A stretch of DNA of 64,000 nucleotides, from positions 1 through 64,000 of the forward strand of contig JACKBC010000033.1 of assembly GCA_020634755.1 (NCBI GenBank), in the 5' to 3' direction. This DNA is from Caldilineaceae bacterium (GTDB lineage Bacteria > Chloroflexota > Anaerolineae > Caldilineales > Caldilineaceae). Under the pieces are notes generated by a model. The model had not been told where the DNA came from and made no database searches. It saw nothing but the letters and a program-made list of their open reading frames with translations. Positions 55,242-62,904 of the stretch are shown in pieces. Positions within the stretch are counted from its first letter, which is position 1. The number at the start of each line of letters is the position of its first letter. The position numbers and the translations under genes are program-made.

Positions 55242-55257
55242 AGGAGTGGAGAAGTGG
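55174..55257. repeat. 8-bp tandem repeat (about 10 copies) at a gene's 3' end
   Basis: Units of GTGGAGGA or GTAGAGGA run without interruption for 84 bp. The first eight copies lie in the kinase frame and encode EEWRSGGV twice (24 bp per 8 residues). Because 8 is not a multiple of 3, a change in copy number would alter the C-terminus and stop codon. Confidence 0.92.
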
Positions 55258-55391
55258 CCATTCGGTAAGGCTTTGGCGTGCGCAGTCGTTCACGCAGCGG
55301 TTGCAGAGCCATTACGCTCAGGCGCCGTAACAGAGTAGAATAGACTGGGGCCCTTCGATAGGCTCAGGGACCAGAGGAGAAAAAGAGAAAT

Positions 55392-55760
55392 ATGCAGGAA
55401 TTGGTGGAGGTAAAGGCGTATTTGGCCGAGAAACCGGGGTCGGTAGAGGAGTATCCGTTTGGTCCCACGGCGTTGGTCTATAAGGTGGGCGGCAAGATGT
55501 TTGCGCTGGTTTCCGAAGATGCGCGGCCATTGCGCATCAATTTAAAGTGTGACCCCGCGCTGGCCATTGCACAGCGTGATATGTACGCAGCGGTGCTGCC
55601 CGGTTACCACATGAACAAGCGCCACTGGAACACAGTGGTGCTAGACGGCTCAGTTCCTGCCGCCGAGGTGCGCGCCATGATGGATGATTCGTACGCGCTG
55701 GTGGTCAAAGGATTGGGTAAGGCTGTGCGGGAGCGGCTGCACCTGTCTGCTGACGATTAA
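55392..55760 (+). CDS. MmcQ/YjbR-family protein
   Basis: A 122-residue protein of the YjbR fold: YLAEKPGSVEEYPFGPTALVYKVGGKMFAL, quoted in part as KPGSVEEYPFG and VYKVGGKMFAL, then RINLKCDPALA, VLPGYHMNKRHWNTV and DDSYALVVKGLG, all family marks. The fold resembles a small DNA-binding or double-wing protein; its role is not known. AGGAGAAAAAGAG precedes the ATG. It is convergent with the histidine phosphatase and their coding regions overlap by 56 bp. Confidence 0.88.
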   Translation: MQELVEVKAYLAEKPGSVEEYPFGPTALVYKVGGKMFALVSEDARPLRINLKCDPALAIAQRDMYAAVLPGYHMNKRHWNTVVLDGSVPAAEVRAMMDDSYALVVKGLGKAVRERLHLSADD

Positions 55761-56328
55761 ATGGGGTGTACGGCTTCGGTGTAAAAACCAGGTCCACTGC
55801 CCATTTGGCGTCTGCATCAAGCGCACGCGTGGCGCGCCAGGCGCCGGCGGGCGGCAGCGGATTGCCGTAATCGAAGTGGCGACAATAGTGGGCCACTTCA
55901 TCCTTGGCAACGCCCAACTCTTCTAACAAAACCCGAATCGGCCCGCCGTGGGACACAATGGCAATGGGGCCATCATCGGCGCTTTCACCACAGAGCCGCT
56001 CCCAGAACGGCCATAAACGGGCCAGCACATCGGCATCTTTCTCCCCATTTACCCATTCGGCCAACATTTCCTCAGTTTCCATCTCAATGCCAGAAGCTGC
56101 GGCAGCAATGTGGGCGGTCATCTGCGTGCGCAACAGCGGGCTGGCGTAAATCTGCTGCACGCCAACGGATTTCAGATACGCTCCCAAACGGGCGGCTTCC
56201 TCTTCGCCTTCGGGCAAAATAGGCGGCCCCGGCGCAACATCATAGCGAATGCCGGTAGTGCGGTTGGGCGTGGCGTGGCGGGCCAGATAAATGGTGATGG
56301 CGGGTTGAACGGTGGAAAGCTGCGACAT
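55705..56328 (-). CDS. Histidine phosphatase family protein
   Basis: A 207-residue member of the phosphoglycerate-mutase-like superfamily: YLARHATPN supplies the phospho-acceptor His with the RH motif, IYASPLLRTQMTA the second Arg, and IAIVSHGGPIRVLLEEL the catalytic second His. The substrate is unknown; such small enzymes act on phosphosugars or nucleotides. Its last 56 bp overlap the convergent YjbR-family gene, so its C-terminal tail (GAAAPAQPYPIL) may be a late extension. Confidence 0.85.
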   Translation of the reverse strand: MSQLSTVQPAITIYLARHATPNRTTGIRYDVAPGPPILPEGEEEAARLGAYLKSVGVQQIYASPLLRTQMTAHIAAAASGIEMETEEMLAEWVNGEKDADVLARLWPFWERLCGESADDGPIAIVSHGGPIRVLLEELGVAKDEVAHYCRHFDYGNPLPPAGAWRATRALDADAKWAVDLVFTPKPYTPFNRQQTGAAAPAQPYPIL

Positions 56329-56384
56329 TATGTTCCTATGTATTCCTATTTTGTGCTTCTATTTTTCATGACAATTAACAAGGG

Positions 56385-56460
56385 GACTTATGCAAGGCTG
56401 GCGTAAAATCACATCAAAAGCAAACGGATTTATTCTTGGCAATCCTCAGACGCTGCGTAA
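56385..56460. repeat. Palindromic TTACGC/GCGTAA repeat (family B), copy 4
   Basis: Begins GACTTATGCA and ends CGCTGCGTAA. The internal CTTGGCAATCCTCAGACGC block matches the copy at 46842-46920 with one difference. Confidence 0.65.
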
Positions 56461-56495
56461 CATGAGTTAACAATTTATAAACCTTCGTAAAATAT

Positions 56496-56572
56496 AGTAT
56501 TCCCACGGACATTGAATAGACAGACGGGGTCCAAAATACCACACCCGCACAGCCCATGTCCGTGGGAATACT
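56496..56572 (-). terminator. 17-bp perfect inverted repeat, terminator-like
   Basis: AGTATTCCCACGGACAT (56496-56512) and ATGTCCGTGGGAATACT (56556-56572) are exact inverses around a 43-nt loop. On the minus strand, after the nucleotidyltransferase stop, it is followed by ATATTTT. The loop is long for a simple terminator, so RNA stabilisation or a mobile-element end are also possible. Confidence 0.55.
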
Positions 56573-56600
56573 TGCAATTGCTTCAACTAAACTTCGTACG

Positions 56601-57557
56601 TTACGCAATCACCTGCTCAATCACCTGGCTGTGATCGGCCACGTTGCGGTTGCGCAGCACAATGGCGTTCCGCAGTTCCACGTAGTTGCCGATGTAACAA
56701 CCCGCTTCCAAATAGACATTGGGTCCCACCACGCAATTCTCGCCAATAGTCACGCCATCATCAAAGTGCAGCGGACCAATCAGCTGCGTATTGGAGCCCA
56801 CTTTATCGGGTTGGGCGCGCAAACGCCCGTTTTCCTGGGCCAGATAGTGCTGATTCAAAAAGAGCAGGTCGGCCGCATTGGTCAACTGCAAGCGCGTGGG
56901 CGTAAAAACGCCCGCAATGGGACCTTCGCTTTTGATCAGCATTTGAATGGCGTCTTGCAGCTCGTATTCGCCCCGCTTGGAAGGCTGTACGCGCGGCAAG
57001 AATTCAAGCAGCTTGGTCGAGAAAAGATAGAGCGGCAAGCTGGCAATATTAGAAGGCTCCTCGCCCGGCGCCGGTTTTTCCACAATGCCATGAACGCGTC
57101 CGTCGCGCACATCGACCACGCCAGATTTACGCAGCTGCTCCGGCCCCACTTCCATTAGGCTTAGCGTGGCATGGACGTGCTGACTGCGGTGGGTTTGAAT
57201 GAGTTCGGCAATGTGTTCTGGCGGCGTTAAATTGTCGCAGGCCGAGAGGATGAAATCTTCCTGGATATAGGGGACGGCTAAGCTCAAAGCGTGCGCCATG
57301 CCCAATCGTTCATTTTGTACTTCAAAGCGCACCTGTACATCGGCAGGCAAATGAGAGCGTTCTATAAAGTAGTGGCGAATGTCCTCATCATCAGGACTAA
57401 TGATCATGGTAAAGTCGCAGATGCCATTGGCAATGAGCGTGTCGAGCACGCGGGCGACAATTGGTTTGCCGGCCACTGGCGCCATCGCTTTGGTGCGCGT
57501 GGCCGTAATTGGATGCAGCCGCGTGCCTTTGCCCGCGGCCAAAATTACTCCTTGCAT
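56601..57557 (-). CDS. Sugar-phosphate nucleotidyltransferase with left-handed helix domain
   Basis: A 318-residue protein. MQGVILAAGKGTRLHPITAT and KAMAPVAGKPIVARVLD form the nucleotidyltransferase start, SACDNLTPPEHI has the metal Asp, and the last ~70 residues (LIGPLHFDDGVTIGENCVVG, AGCYIGNYVELRNAIVL) are hexapeptide repeats. The form fits glucose-1-phosphate thymidylyl/GlmU-like enzymes without an acetyltransferase active site, as in archaeal-type bifunctional homologues. Substrate unknown. The ATG at 57557 has GAGGA upstream; a GTG at 57569 is an alternative. Confidence 0.87.
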   Translation of the reverse strand: MQGVILAAGKGTRLHPITATRTKAMAPVAGKPIVARVLDTLIANGICDFTMIISPDDEDIRHYFIERSHLPADVQVRFEVQNERLGMAHALSLAVPYIQEDFILSACDNLTPPEHIAELIQTHRSQHVHATLSLMEVGPEQLRKSGVVDVRDGRVHGIVEKPAPGEEPSNIASLPLYLFSTKLLEFLPRVQPSKRGEYELQDAIQMLIKSEGPIAGVFTPTRLQLTNAADLLFLNQHYLAQENGRLRAQPDKVGSNTQLIGPLHFDDGVTIGENCVVGPNVYLEAGCYIGNYVELRNAIVLRNRNVADHSQVIEQVIA

Positions 57558-57582
57558 GAAATTCCTCACATATACTCATAGT

Positions 57583-57665
57583 CAGTACAACGCAACGGCG
57601 CTGGCGCCTAGACATCGGTTTGGTTTGCTGAATCCGACTCCATTGCCTGCCATTGCGATCTACTG
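57583..57665. repeat. Dispersed ~83-bp intergenic repeat (family A), copy 3
   Basis: CAGTACAACGCAACGGCG at the left, GCTGAATCCGACTCC in the middle and CATTGCGATCTACTG at the right. It is very close in plan to the copies at 57950-58031 and 59043-59124 and lies in the leader of the nucleotidyltransferase gene. Confidence 0.75.
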
Positions 57666-57693
57666 ACACTTACAAATACTCACAAACATATAC

Positions 57694-57795
57694 CATATAA
57701 TTCCATTTGGCTCTGTAAAAGCGATGAATCATTGACAATTCTACGCTGAGAAAGGCGTCATTATGCAGCGCTCTTACAACCGCAGTTGGTATAAT
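57694..57795. repeat. Hairpin-forming ~95-bp repeat (family C), copy 2 (inverted)
   Basis: CCATTTGGCTCTGTAAAAGC to CGCTCTTACAACCGCAGTTG and GGTATA, the inverse of the element at 53075. Directly after it, TTTTGGGGC and GCCCCAAAA (57814-57840) form another 9-bp stem. Confidence 0.7.
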
Positions 57796-57949
57796 ACGAC
57801 GTATGCAGCGCTTTTGGGGCGCCCAGAATGCCCCAAAAACGTATACAAAGTAAGACGCGAATTGAGCCCATATGTCGCGGGAAATTTCAGTTTGCTAGGG
57901 TCCACGGCCAAGTATTGTTGAGGGTGCAGAAGTGGATGCAAACATTTTC

Positions 57950-58031
57950 AGCAGATCGCGACGGTGTTGGCGGTCTAGGCGTCGGTCTTGATTGTTGAAT
58001 CCGACGCTGTCCCTTGCCGTTGCGATCTACT
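57950..58031. repeat. Dispersed ~83-bp intergenic repeat (family A), copy 4
   Basis: CAGCAGATCGCGACGGTGTT, TAGGCGTCGGTCTTG, TTGAATCCGACGCTG and CCGTTGCGATCTACT in order. It ends 3 bp from the dehydrogenase stop. With copies A3 and C2 it fills the 475-bp gap 57558-58033. Confidence 0.75.
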
Positions 58032-58033
58032 CA

Positions 58034-58993
58034 TTATCCAATCACGGCCAGGGGTGATTGTCCATTCCAAACGCGCTGCAAATTTTCAAAGATAAATTGG
58101 CCGCGCCGCCGCCATGTATCATAGGTGATGCCGGCACTGTGGGGCGTAAAGAGCACGTTGTCCATTTGCAGCAGTGGATTATCCGGCGCCGGCGGTTCCT
58201 TTTCCAGCACATCCAGGGCGGCGCCGGCAATTTGGCCATTTTGCAGCGCTTGGATCAGCGCTGCTTCATCAATGACCGGGCCGCGGCAGGTATTGACAAC
58301 CACGGCGTTGGGCTTCATGCGCGCAAATTGCGCATGACTCAAAATGCCGCGCGTTTCCGCATTGAGCGGCGTATGCAGCGTAATCAAATCCGCTTCCGCC
58401 ACCAGTTCGTCCAGCGTGACGCGCGTCACGTTGAGCGCTTGTTCTACTGCGGCCGCAGGGGGATAAGCATCGTAATAGATGACCCGTGCGCCCCAGCCTT
58501 GCAAGCGGCGCGCCACCTTCTGACCAATATTGCCCATACCGATAATGCCCACGGTTTTGCCGTCAATGGTGTATGTGCAGACGCCGGTGTCGATGGCGCG
58601 CCACTGGTTGTTGCGCACATTCACATCCAGCTGGCGAAAGCGACGATAGATGGCCAGCATCATGGCAATGGTATGTTCGGCCACGTCAATGGAATTGGCG
58701 CCGCCGTTGTTGGCAATGGGCACACCCAGTTCCTGGCAAAGCGCCAGGTTCATCTGGTCAAACCCGGCGCTAACAAGCTGGATAAGCTTGAGCTGCGGCA
58801 TGGCGCGCAGCACATTATCCGCAATGCGGCTGGGAAACAGAATCAAAAAGTCGGCATCTTGCACGCGCGCAATGAGCTCGGCGTCGCTCAAGTTAGCCGG
58901 ATGCACGGTTGCGGCAAACCCGGATGGCGCATCTTGCACAATCAAGCTGGAGACCTGCTCCGAATAGGATGTGATGAAATGAACATTCGGCAT
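58034..58993 (-). CDS. D-2-hydroxyacid dehydrogenase
   Basis: A 319-residue NAD(P)-dependent dehydrogenase of the D-isomer-specific family. TVGIIGMGNIGQKVARRL is the dinucleotide fold, and the catalytic Arg, Glu and His are in NTCRGPVIDE, EKEPPAPDNPLL and FTPHSAGITYDTW. It interconverts 2-oxo acids and D-2-hydroxy acids, such as glyoxylate/glycolate or hydroxypyruvate/D-glycerate. Glycolate use also appears at glcF, but a link is only a guess. GGAGAA precedes the ATG at 58993; a TTG 18 bp upstream is an alternative. Confidence 0.9.
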   Translation of the reverse strand: MPNVHFITSYSEQVSSLIVQDAPSGFAATVHPANLSDAELIARVQDADFLILFPSRIADNVLRAMPQLKLIQLVSAGFDQMNLALCQELGVPIANNGGANSIDVAEHTIAMMLAIYRRFRQLDVNVRNNQWRAIDTGVCTYTIDGKTVGIIGMGNIGQKVARRLQGWGARVIYYDAYPPAAAVEQALNVTRVTLDELVAEADLITLHTPLNAETRGILSHAQFARMKPNAVVVNTCRGPVIDEAALIQALQNGQIAGAALDVLEKEPPAPDNPLLQMDNVLFTPHSAGITYDTWRRRGQFIFENLQRVWNGQSPLAVIG

Positions 58994-59042
58994 AATTTTA
59001 TCTTCTCCCAATGTAGGCGATAATAGTGTGACAAATTATTGT

Positions 59043-59124
59043 CAGTACAACGCAACGGTGTTGGGCATATAGGCATCGCTCTCGTTACGGAATTGAACCT
59101 ATCTCTGCGCGTTGCGATCTACTG
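59043..59124. repeat. Dispersed ~83-bp intergenic repeat (family A), copy 5
   Basis: CAGTACAACGCAACGGTGTT at the left and GCGTTGCGATCTACTG at the right, with a diverged centre. A second, more decayed copy seems to follow at about 59140-59210 (GCGAATCCAGCCC, ACAATCTACTG). Confidence 0.75.
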
Positions 59125-59271
59125 ATGGATCTCTTTTGTTCTAAAACAAAACGGGCGTTAGTTTTGATTCGCGAATCCAGCCCAACCTCTTATGATTACA
59201 ATCTACTGATATTCGATGAATCGGCCCCAATTGTCAATTATTCTCTATAACAAACAGACGGAGGAACTTCA

Positions 59272-60036
59272 GTGACCATTCTATTAGAAGAAATGACCCG
59301 CGACCAGATTGCCGAGCTGGCGCCGACTGCCCTTGCCGTACTCCCCACGGCCTCTATCGAGCAGCACGGTCCGCACATGCCGGTAGTGACCGATACGCTG
59401 CTGTGCGGTACGGTGGCGCGGCGGGCGGCGGAAAAGGCGGCCAGCCAGACATCGGTGGTAGTAACGCCCGTGCTCTGGTGCGGCAACTCGCACCATCATC
59501 GCCCATTTGCCGGCGTGCTTTCCTTGGCCAGCCCAAACTATATGGCCGCGGTGACCGATGTGCTGGAAGGCTTGATGCTGAGCGGTTTCCGCAAGCTGCT
59601 GGTGCTCAATGGACACGGGGGAAACACCGATTCTAACGCAGTGGTCGGGCTCGATTTTGCCAACCGTTTGGGCCATCCGGTCTCAATTGCCACGGCGGCT
59701 TATTGGGACGTCGCGCGGCCCGCCCTGGTGGAAACGGGCATCATGCCCGGCAACATGATTCCAGGCCACGCCGGTCGCTTTGAGACTTCCATGGTAATGG
59801 GGCTGCGGCCGGATCTGGTAAACCCGGCGGGGTTGGAAAAAACGCGCACGGCCCGCAGTGGCGGCGGCATTTTTGCGCCGCTGGTGGGGGCCACGGTGCA
59901 GACCCACGGCGCCTGGGCGGCGGGGCCGGGTTTCACCGATGAACCTTTTGCGGCTTCGGCTGAAGAGGGCAAACAGCTGATGGAGATCGTTGTGGAGCAG
60001 GTGGCAAATTTAATGGTGACCTTTGGCCAAAGCTGA
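59272..60036 (+). CDS. Creatininase-family amidohydrolase
   Basis: A 254-residue protein of the creatininase/MftE-like family. Metal ligands are in LPTASIEQHGPHMPVVTDTL (Glu, His, Asp) and SHHHRPFAGV, with LVLNGHGGNTD and MIPGHAGRFETSMVM, the second set. Members hydrolyse cyclic amides or formamido compounds. The start is a GTG at 59272 with GGAGG seven bases upstream. It lies between a dehydrogenase and a LacI-type regulator but shares no strand with either. Confidence 0.9.
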   Translation: MTILLEEMTRDQIAELAPTALAVLPTASIEQHGPHMPVVTDTLLCGTVARRAAEKAASQTSVVVTPVLWCGNSHHHRPFAGVLSLASPNYMAAVTDVLEGLMLSGFRKLLVLNGHGGNTDSNAVVGLDFANRLGHPVSIATAAYWDVARPALVETGIMPGNMIPGHAGRFETSMVMGLRPDLVNPAGLEKTRTARSGGGIFAPLVGATVQTHGAWAAGPGFTDEPFAASAEEGKQLMEIVVEQVANLMVTFGQS

Positions 60037-60042
60037 GCAAAT

Positions 60043-60136
60043 TATACCAGCTGTGGTTGTGAGGACCATGAATAGTTCACCCTATTGCCCTGAAAACGCT
60101 GAATTATTCATGGTCCTTGCAGAGCCAAATGGTATT
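60043..60136. repeat. Hairpin-forming ~95-bp repeat (family C), copy 3
   Basis: TATACCAGCTGTGGTTGTGA and TTGCAGAGCCAAATGGTAT are the conserved ends; the stem here is AGGACCATGAATA / TATTCATGGTCCT, a different sequence from copies 1 and 2 but still paired. It lies between the convergent creatininase and LacI genes. Confidence 0.75.
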
Positions 60137-60151
60137 ATTGGGGCCTACTGC

Positions 60152-61159
60152 TTATCCAATGGGTTGACACGATTGGCGGATGATTAACTCGGCGGGCAGG
60201 ACAATTTCCTGTGGGTTTGCTTGCGCGGAATTCGCAATGCGATCCATAAGCAGATCCGCGCCTTGCTGGCCAATCTGATACGCGGGTTGTACGGCCACGG
60301 TGAGGAAAGGCTCTGTATTCCACGACAGGGGCAGATCGTCAAAGCCAACCAGGGATATATCCTGGGGCACGCGCAGCCCCACGTTGCGCAGGTGTTGAAG
60401 CGCGCCGATAGCAATAAAGTTATTTGTGGCAAAAATGGCGGTGGGGTGGGGCTGGCGGGCCAGCATCTGCTGCATCATGCTGTAGCCGCCCTCCACCGTA
60501 TATTCACCAAACTGAACGAACTCTGCGCCATTTTCGATATTCGCTTCTTGCATGGCATCTATGCAGCCCTGCACTCTTTCTACAGATGTGGATACAGCCT
60601 GGGGGCCGCTCAAGATGCCAATGCAACGATGCCCCAGCTGTAGCAAATATTGGGTGAGCGCGTAGGAACCGCCATAGGAGTCACCGCAGACCAGATCCAC
60701 TTGTGCGTCCGCAATGCGTCGATCCAATACCACAACGGGCGCATCTGCCTGTTTTTGAATTTTACGGATCGGCTCTGGCGTGCTGCGCGCGGGGGCCAAC
60801 AAAAAGCCATCCATACGTTTGCGGATCAACACATCCACATATTGCTCCTGCTTGGCTTCGTTCTCGTCTGTATTGCAGAGGATCACGCTGAAACCGCGCG
60901 CCCGTGCGGCGTCTTCGACCCCGCGTGCTACCGTAGTCCAAAATGGATTGGTAATGTCTGTTAGCACAAGCGCCAGCGTATTGGTACGGTTCGAGCGCAA
61001 CCCGCGGGCCAGCAAATTTGGCACATAGTCCAGTTCCGCGGCGGCGGCTTCCACGCGCTGGCGAGTGGATTCGCTTACATAGCCCGAGCGATTAAGCACG
61101 CGCGAAACAGTAATGGGCGCCACACCGGCGCGCGTTGCAACATCTTGAATGGTGGTCAT
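60152..61159 (-). CDS. LacI-family transcriptional regulator
   Basis: A 335-residue repressor. The N-terminal TIQDVATRAGVAPITVSRVL is the LacI helix-turn-helix with hinge helix near PNLLARGLRS; the rest is a periplasmic-binding-protein-like effector domain (LALVLTDITNPFWTTVARGV, FLLAPARS, ISLVGFDDLPLSWNTEPFLT). It is divergent from the sugar ABC operon at 61470, and a LacI-type palindrome lies over that operon's presumed promoter, so a sugar-responsive local repressor is likely. Confidence 0.92.
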   Translation of the reverse strand: MTTIQDVATRAGVAPITVSRVLNRSGYVSESTRQRVEAAAAELDYVPNLLARGLRSNRTNTLALVLTDITNPFWTTVARGVEDAARARGFSVILCNTDENEAKQEQYVDVLIRKRMDGFLLAPARSTPEPIRKIQKQADAPVVVLDRRIADAQVDLVCGDSYGGSYALTQYLLQLGHRCIGILSGPQAVSTSVERVQGCIDAMQEANIENGAEFVQFGEYTVEGGYSMMQQMLARQPHPTAIFATNNFIAIGALQHLRNVGLRVPQDISLVGFDDLPLSWNTEPFLTVAVQPAYQIGQQGADLLMDRIANSAQANPQEIVLPAELIIRQSCQPIG

Positions 61160-61252
61160 GAAATACGTATTTAGTGGAAAAAAATGACTCTTCGGGGTCT
61201 CAGGAGAACATGGGCCGTCCCCGCTGATATCCGGTTACACCAAAATTTAAGC

Positions 61253-61284
61253 GCTGTTGGTAAATTAAGTGCTGTTGGTAAATT
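61253..61284. promoter_or_regulatory. 18-bp-spaced direct repeat in the LacI/ABC divergent gap
   Basis: GCTGTTGGTAAATT occurs at 61253-61266 and again at 61271-61284, on one face about 1.7 helical turns apart. It may be a second regulator site or simply a duplication. Confidence 0.45.
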
Positions 61285-61323
61285 TGTAAGTGATACCCCA
61301 TTTGGGGATTTTGGGCAACCAAC

Positions 61324-61352
61324 TTGACAAATCAGGCAACAAATAGTATTGT
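61324..61352 (+). promoter_or_regulatory. Promoter of the sugar ABC operon
   Basis: TTGACA (61324-61329), a 17-bp spacer and TATTGT (61347-61352); start of transcription expected near 61359, giving a leader of about 110 nt. Confidence 0.7.
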
Positions 61353-61369
61353 GGGTTGCACAAAAGACA

Positions 61370-61383
61370 TGGTAACGATACCA
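61370..61383. promoter_or_regulatory. LacI-type operator
   Basis: TGGTAACGATACCA is palindromic except at one symmetric pair and has the central CG usual for LacI/CcpA-type sites. It lies about 11-24 bp after the presumed transcription start, a position that blocks transcription. Confidence 0.7.
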
Positions 61384-61469
61384 CTACCAGCTCTTTTATG
61401 CAATCTCCCCGCAGGAACAAATAATCCATTTGCAAAATATAACTACTTTATTCTATCAGGAGGAATAAA

Positions 61470-62825
61470 ATGCGAAACAGTCCTTTATCACGGCGGCAGT
61501 TCCTGCGCTTTTCGGCAGGTGTGGCCGGGTTGGCGGCCCTGAGCGCATGTGCGCCGGCTGCGGCTCCTTCGGCGGGTGGTGATGCCAATGGCGGCGCAGC
61601 TGCGTCTGGAGAAGCCGTCAACGTCAGCTTAGGCTTGACCTGGGAGGCCGCCTTCCAATCTCACCAAAAGGAATTTGACGATAAATTTATGGAGGCGCAT
61701 CCGGACATTACGCTGGAGCCGGTTTATAACACCTGGTCGGATCACAACAACGTGGTGCCGACCTGGGCCGCCGCCGATACACTGCCCGATATTATTTATG
61801 TCCACGGCAGCCGCGCCTTCCCGTGGGCGTTTGAGGGCATCACAATTCCACTGCAGAGCTACATTGATACAGATACCGAATTCAATGTGGAAGATGTGTG
61901 GGCCGAAGCGCTCAATCTGTATAACTTCAAGGGTGAGCAGCACGGTATTCCTTACGACCACGGTCCAAACTTGCTAGGTTATAACAAAGATATGTTCGAT
62001 GCCGCCGGCATTGCCTACCCGGATGAAACATGGACCATGGATACGTTGCGCGAGACCGCGCTGCAATTGACCGATGCCGCCGGTGAAGTGCCCAAGTGGG
62101 GCTGGAGCGCTGAAATGCCCGGCCTATCCAACCAAGATGGCGTGAGCAGCCTGGGGCCGTGGGGCGCCGAACTGCTCAACACCGATGAAAATACGCTGCT
62201 GCTGGATACCGACGCCGCTCTCGAATCCACCCAATATTGGACGGACCTAATTCTAGTTGATAAATCTGCCCCCACGCCCGCCGAATCGCAGGCATTTGAG
62301 CAGGGACCGTGGATAGCTGGTCAGGTTGGCATGGCGGTTGTTCCTTCTTGGGAAACGCCCAGCTTGGCCTCCTTCTCCACATTTGCTTGGGATGTAGCGC
62401 CGTGGCCGGAAGGTCCAGTTGCGCGGGCAACCGGCTCCTTTGGCAGCGGCTTTAGCATGACCAAGAACACGCAGCACCCAGACCAAGATTGGGCCTATCT
62501 GCGCGAATATCTCTCCAAGGAGGGCATGGAATTTATGTGGGGCTCATCGGGCCGCGGCAGCCCAGCCCGCAAGTCCGCTTATGATTCGTGGATGAATTCG
62601 GACACGGTGCCGGAACATGTGCACTATTATCTGGATGCACTGGATACCTACGCCATTACCGGACGCCCGTATCAGACGTTGGCGGCTGCCGAGCTCAACG
62701 ACATCATCACCCGCAGCGTCACGCTGCTGAAGAGTGGTGAAATCGATGTTGCATCGGCCTTGGCAGCCATTATGGAAGAGGGCGCGCCGGTCCTCACCGC
62801 CGCCTATGAGCGCTTAAATAGCTAA
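61470..62825 (+). CDS. Sugar ABC transporter substrate-binding lipoprotein (Tat-exported)
   Basis: A 451-residue solute-binding protein. SRRQFLRFSAGVAGLAALSA is a twin-arginine signal, and ALSACAP a lipobox. Mature motifs: FDDKFMEAHPDITLEPVYNT, DTLPDIIYVHGSRAFPW, GIPYDHGPNLLGYNKDMFDA and ATGSFGSGFSMTKNTQHPDQ. It would deliver a sugar to the permeases downstream. GGAGG precedes the ATG. First gene of the operon, controlled by the divergent LacI-family repressor. Confidence 0.92.
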   Translation: MRNSPLSRRQFLRFSAGVAGLAALSACAPAAAPSAGGDANGGAAASGEAVNVSLGLTWEAAFQSHQKEFDDKFMEAHPDITLEPVYNTWSDHNNVVPTWAAADTLPDIIYVHGSRAFPWAFEGITIPLQSYIDTDTEFNVEDVWAEALNLYNFKGEQHGIPYDHGPNLLGYNKDMFDAAGIAYPDETWTMDTLRETALQLTDAAGEVPKWGWSAEMPGLSNQDGVSSLGPWGAELLNTDENTLLLDTDAALESTQYWTDLILVDKSAPTPAESQAFEQGPWIAGQVGMAVVPSWETPSLASFSTFAWDVAPWPEGPVARATGSFGSGFSMTKNTQHPDQDWAYLREYLSKEGMEFMWGSSGRGSPARKSAYDSWMNSDTVPEHVHYYLDALDTYAITGRPYQTLAAAELNDIITRSVTLLKSGEIDVASALAAIMEEGAPVLTAAYERLNS

Positions 62826-62830
62826 TTAGA

Positions 62831-62877
62831 TGCGAACACCACAGGGGCGCCGAATTCGGCGCTCCTGTGGTGTTCGC
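62831..62877 (+). promoter_or_regulatory. Intercistronic 21-bp hairpin after the SBP gene
   Basis: GCGAACACCACAGG-G-GCGCCG, AATT, CGGCGC-T-CCTGTGGTGTTCGC: a near-perfect stem of 21 pairs, with one G-T wobble, ending 27 bp before the permease start. A few T (GTTTTTG) follow at 62880. This could be a partial terminator or a 3' stabiliser that keeps SBP mRNA above permease mRNA, as in maltose-type operons. Confidence 0.8.
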
Positions 62878-62904
62878 CAGTTTTTGCTCCCACAAGAAAG
62901 CCCT

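Noticed and set aside
58058..59023. 321-codon plus-strand frame
   Set aside because: It lies antisense to the D-2-hydroxyacid dehydrogenase, which has all catalytic motifs; the mirror product resembles no family.
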